Source: Rhodospirillales bacterium
GTDB lineage: Bacteria; Pseudomonadota; Alphaproteobacteria; TMED109
Assembly: GCA_028824295.1 (NCBI GenBank)
Contig: JAPPED010000016.1
Span: 32,226 to 96,225 of the forward strand
Reading direction: 5' to 3'
Length of the DNA: 64,000 nt
How positions within the stretch are numbered: position 1 is the stretch's first letter; each line of letters starts with the position of its first letter. Shown here piece after piece: positions 62,829 to 64,000 of this stretch. Both the position numbers and the translations under genes were made by a program. The notes under the pieces were generated by a model. The model was given only the letters and a program-made list of their open reading frames with translations, did not search any database and was not told the DNA's origin.

Positions 62829-63785
62829 ATGAATCAGATCCCCGTTACCGTTCTGACCGGTTATCTCGGCGCTGGCAAGACCACGCTCCTGAACCGCATC
62901 CTGACCGAGGAGCACGGCAAGAAATACGCCGTGGTCGTCAACGAGTTCGGCGAAATTGGCATCGACAACGACCTTGTGGTCAACGCCGACGAGGAAGTGT
63001 TCGAGATGAACAACGGCTGCATCTGTTGCACCGTACGCGGGGATCTGATCCGCATCCTTGGCGGGCTGGTGAAACGGCCGGGCAGCTTCGATGGAATCCT
63101 CATCGAGACCACCGGCCTTGCCGATCCCGCGCCGGTTGCCCAGACCTTCTTTGTCGACGGCGATGTTCGGCGGCGGACCTGCCTCGATTCGATCGTAACG
63201 GTGGTCGACGCCCGCCATGTCGTCCAACGGCTGGAAGACAGCCATGAGGCGCTCGAACAGATTGCCTTCGCCGACGTCATCCTGCTCAACAAGACGGATC
63301 TCGTGCCGGCCGACGAACTGGCGCTGGTGGAGACTCGCATTCGTTCGATCAATGCCACGGCGGTGATCCACCGCACGCAGCGATGCGAGGTGGGGCTTGA
63401 CTCGGTGCTGGGGCGCCGGGCCTTCGATCTCGATCGCATCCTGGCGATCGAGCCCGACTTTCTTTCGGAAGACGACCATGAACACGACGATGCTGTGAAG
63501 AGCGTCTGCCTGCGCACTGACCGGCCCTTGGACGGAACCCGCGTCTCGGGGTGGTTGCAGCGCCTACTTGTCGAGTGTGGCCAAGACCTGTTGCGAACCA
63601 AGGGGATCCTGTCGATCGCCGGTCAGGACAGGCAGTACGTCGTCCAGGCGGTCCACATGCTGATGGAAGGCAATTTCACGAAGCCGTGGAACGCAAGCGA
63701 GACCCAAGAGAGTCGCTTGGTGTTCATTGGACGAAACCTGGATGAATCGGCACTGCGTCGGCAGTTCGACGCCTGCATCGCATGA
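62829..63785 (+). CDS. COG0523-family GTPase (CobW/ZNG1-like zinc chaperone)
   Basis: This 318-residue GTPase has [15 protein letters not shown] (G1), the metal-binding CICC in [15 protein letters not shown] (near residue 65), [15 protein letters not shown] (G3 region) and LLNKTDL (G4). The C-terminal CobW domain carries DDHEHDD, a metal-rich stretch. Members transfer zinc to client proteins under zinc limitation. The start at 62829 follows GGAGAGGAAG. The gene overlaps the WD40 gene (ATGA). Position next to znuA and zur supports a zinc role over cobalamin. Confidence 0.92.
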   Translation: MNQIPVTVLTGYLGAGKTTLLNRILTEEHGKKYAVVVNEFGEIGIDNDLVVNADEEVFEMNNGCICCTVRGDLIRILGGLVKRPGSFDGILIETTGLADPAPVAQTFFVDGDVRRRTCLDSIVTVVDARHVVQRLEDSHEALEQIAFADVILLNKTDLVPADELALVETRIRSINATAVIHRTQRCEVGLDSVLGRRAFDLDRILAIEPDFLSEDDHEHDDAVKSVCLRTDRPLDGTRVSGWLQRLLVECGQDLLRTKGILSIAGQDRQYVVQAVHMLMEGNFTKPWNASETQESRLVFIGRNLDESALRRQFDACIA

Positions 63786-64000
63786 GTTGGTCCGCCGAAC
63801 AGGGCAAGACGTCGCTGCTTGATCGCATCGGCACCGGTCGGGAACTCGACGCCTATGTGGTGGGCGCGGTGTTCCTAAGGGAGGGGCTGCTTGCGGCCGC
63901 GCTCGGCGACGGTCGGGTCGCGCTCATCAACGGCGAGAGCGAGACTCCTCCGTCCTTCGTTTCGGTGCATGACGGGGCTTGTCTTTCGCTGGCCGTCGAC
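63782..64000 (+). CDS. WD40-repeat protein, N-terminal part
   Basis: Only the first 73 codons are present; the gene runs off the right edge. The start overlaps the COG0523 stop (ATGA). Residues [20 protein letters not shown] and [11 protein letters not shown] resemble the start of a beta-propeller blade of the kind encoded after COG0523 genes in alphaproteobacteria. The assignment rests on that context and one blade. Confidence 0.6.
   Translation, partial: MSWSAEQGKTSLLDRIGTGRELDAYVVGAVFLREGLLAAALGDGRVALINGESETPPSFVSVHDGACLSLAVD

Overview
The window looks like a chromosomal segment from a GC-rich proteobacterium, most likely an alphaproteobacterium. The evidence is a COQ7-type ubiquinone hydroxylase, a DsbB, a Zur-type regulator whose palindromic box is of the kind found in alphaproteobacteria, and a cp-ATP-grasp/alpha-E/transglutaminase gene set. 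Genus cannot be read from the sequence. Most housekeeping stretches are clearly GC-rich. Several accessory stretches are visibly AT-richer (about 24.5-26.1, 27.7-29.4 and 32.5-37.7 kb) and look acquired.

Layout. 0-3.2 kb: 5' end of a PQQ alcohol dehydrogenase gene, then a three-gene nitrile hydratase/thiocyanate hydrolase cassette in which the beta subunit is split in two, then a small secreted protein. 3.4-8.7 kb: DUF488 and a dense run of toxin-antitoxin (TA) genes (RES/Xre, Phd/PIN, Fic, a dead VapBC, RelB/YafQ). 8.8-11.9 kb (minus strand): thiolase and DUF35 pair, uronate dehydrogenase-like SDR, PduO-type cobalamin adenosyltransferase. 12.0-19.8 kb (plus strand): a tight transcription unit of M20 amidohydrolase, a complete dipeptide-type ABC importer with fused ATPases, a YqaA-like membrane protein, DsbB and COQ7. 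19.9-24.4 kb: orphan HTH, AbiEi/AbiEii, GST, HepT/MNT and several gene remnants.

24.4-39.2 kb is the most interesting part. A cassette-like segment is bounded by integron attC-type sites and carries an HNH nuclease and an Abi_C-domain protein. It is followed by a nuclease-like gene with two frame changes, a ParA-like ATPase with an unknown partner, a decayed copy of HepT/MNT, and a methyltransferase-HNH fusion. Then comes a five-gene, translationally coupled, AT-rich operon: Dcm, a GHKL ATPase, an unknown 288-residue protein, a DUF6339-like protein and Vsr. It ends with a DUF3883 gene. The five-gene operon is the best candidate here for a little-described defence or restriction-like system; it resembles MutL/MORC-associated restriction clusters but lacks their helicase and usual nuclease.

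39.4-53.7 kb: another endonuclease/exonuclease/phosphatase gene coupled to a membrane protein gene, a broken VapC with intact AbrB-type antitoxin, a duplicated 3' end of typA next to a relaxase-like fragment and a BrnT/HTH pair, the intact typA, an AbiE-like pair with a frameshifted toxin, two DUF4143 ATPases each preceded by a long AT-rich inverted repeat, and an ABC-F ATPase. 53.7-57.2 kb: transglutaminase, alpha-E and cp-ATP-grasp operon. 57.3-60.5 kb: transposase remnant, VapBC45-type TA pair, intact ISAzo13-type transposase. 60.8-64.0 kb: Zur box, zur, znuA, COG0523 GTPase and a WD40 protein cut by the window edge, which is a zinc homeostasis locus.

Themes: very high TA density, many short decayed copies of neighbouring genes (yqaA, HepT/MNT, AbiEii toxin, membrane protein, typA), and repeated inverted repeats just upstream of TA and ATPase genes. 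No rRNA, tRNA or CRISPR array was recognised.
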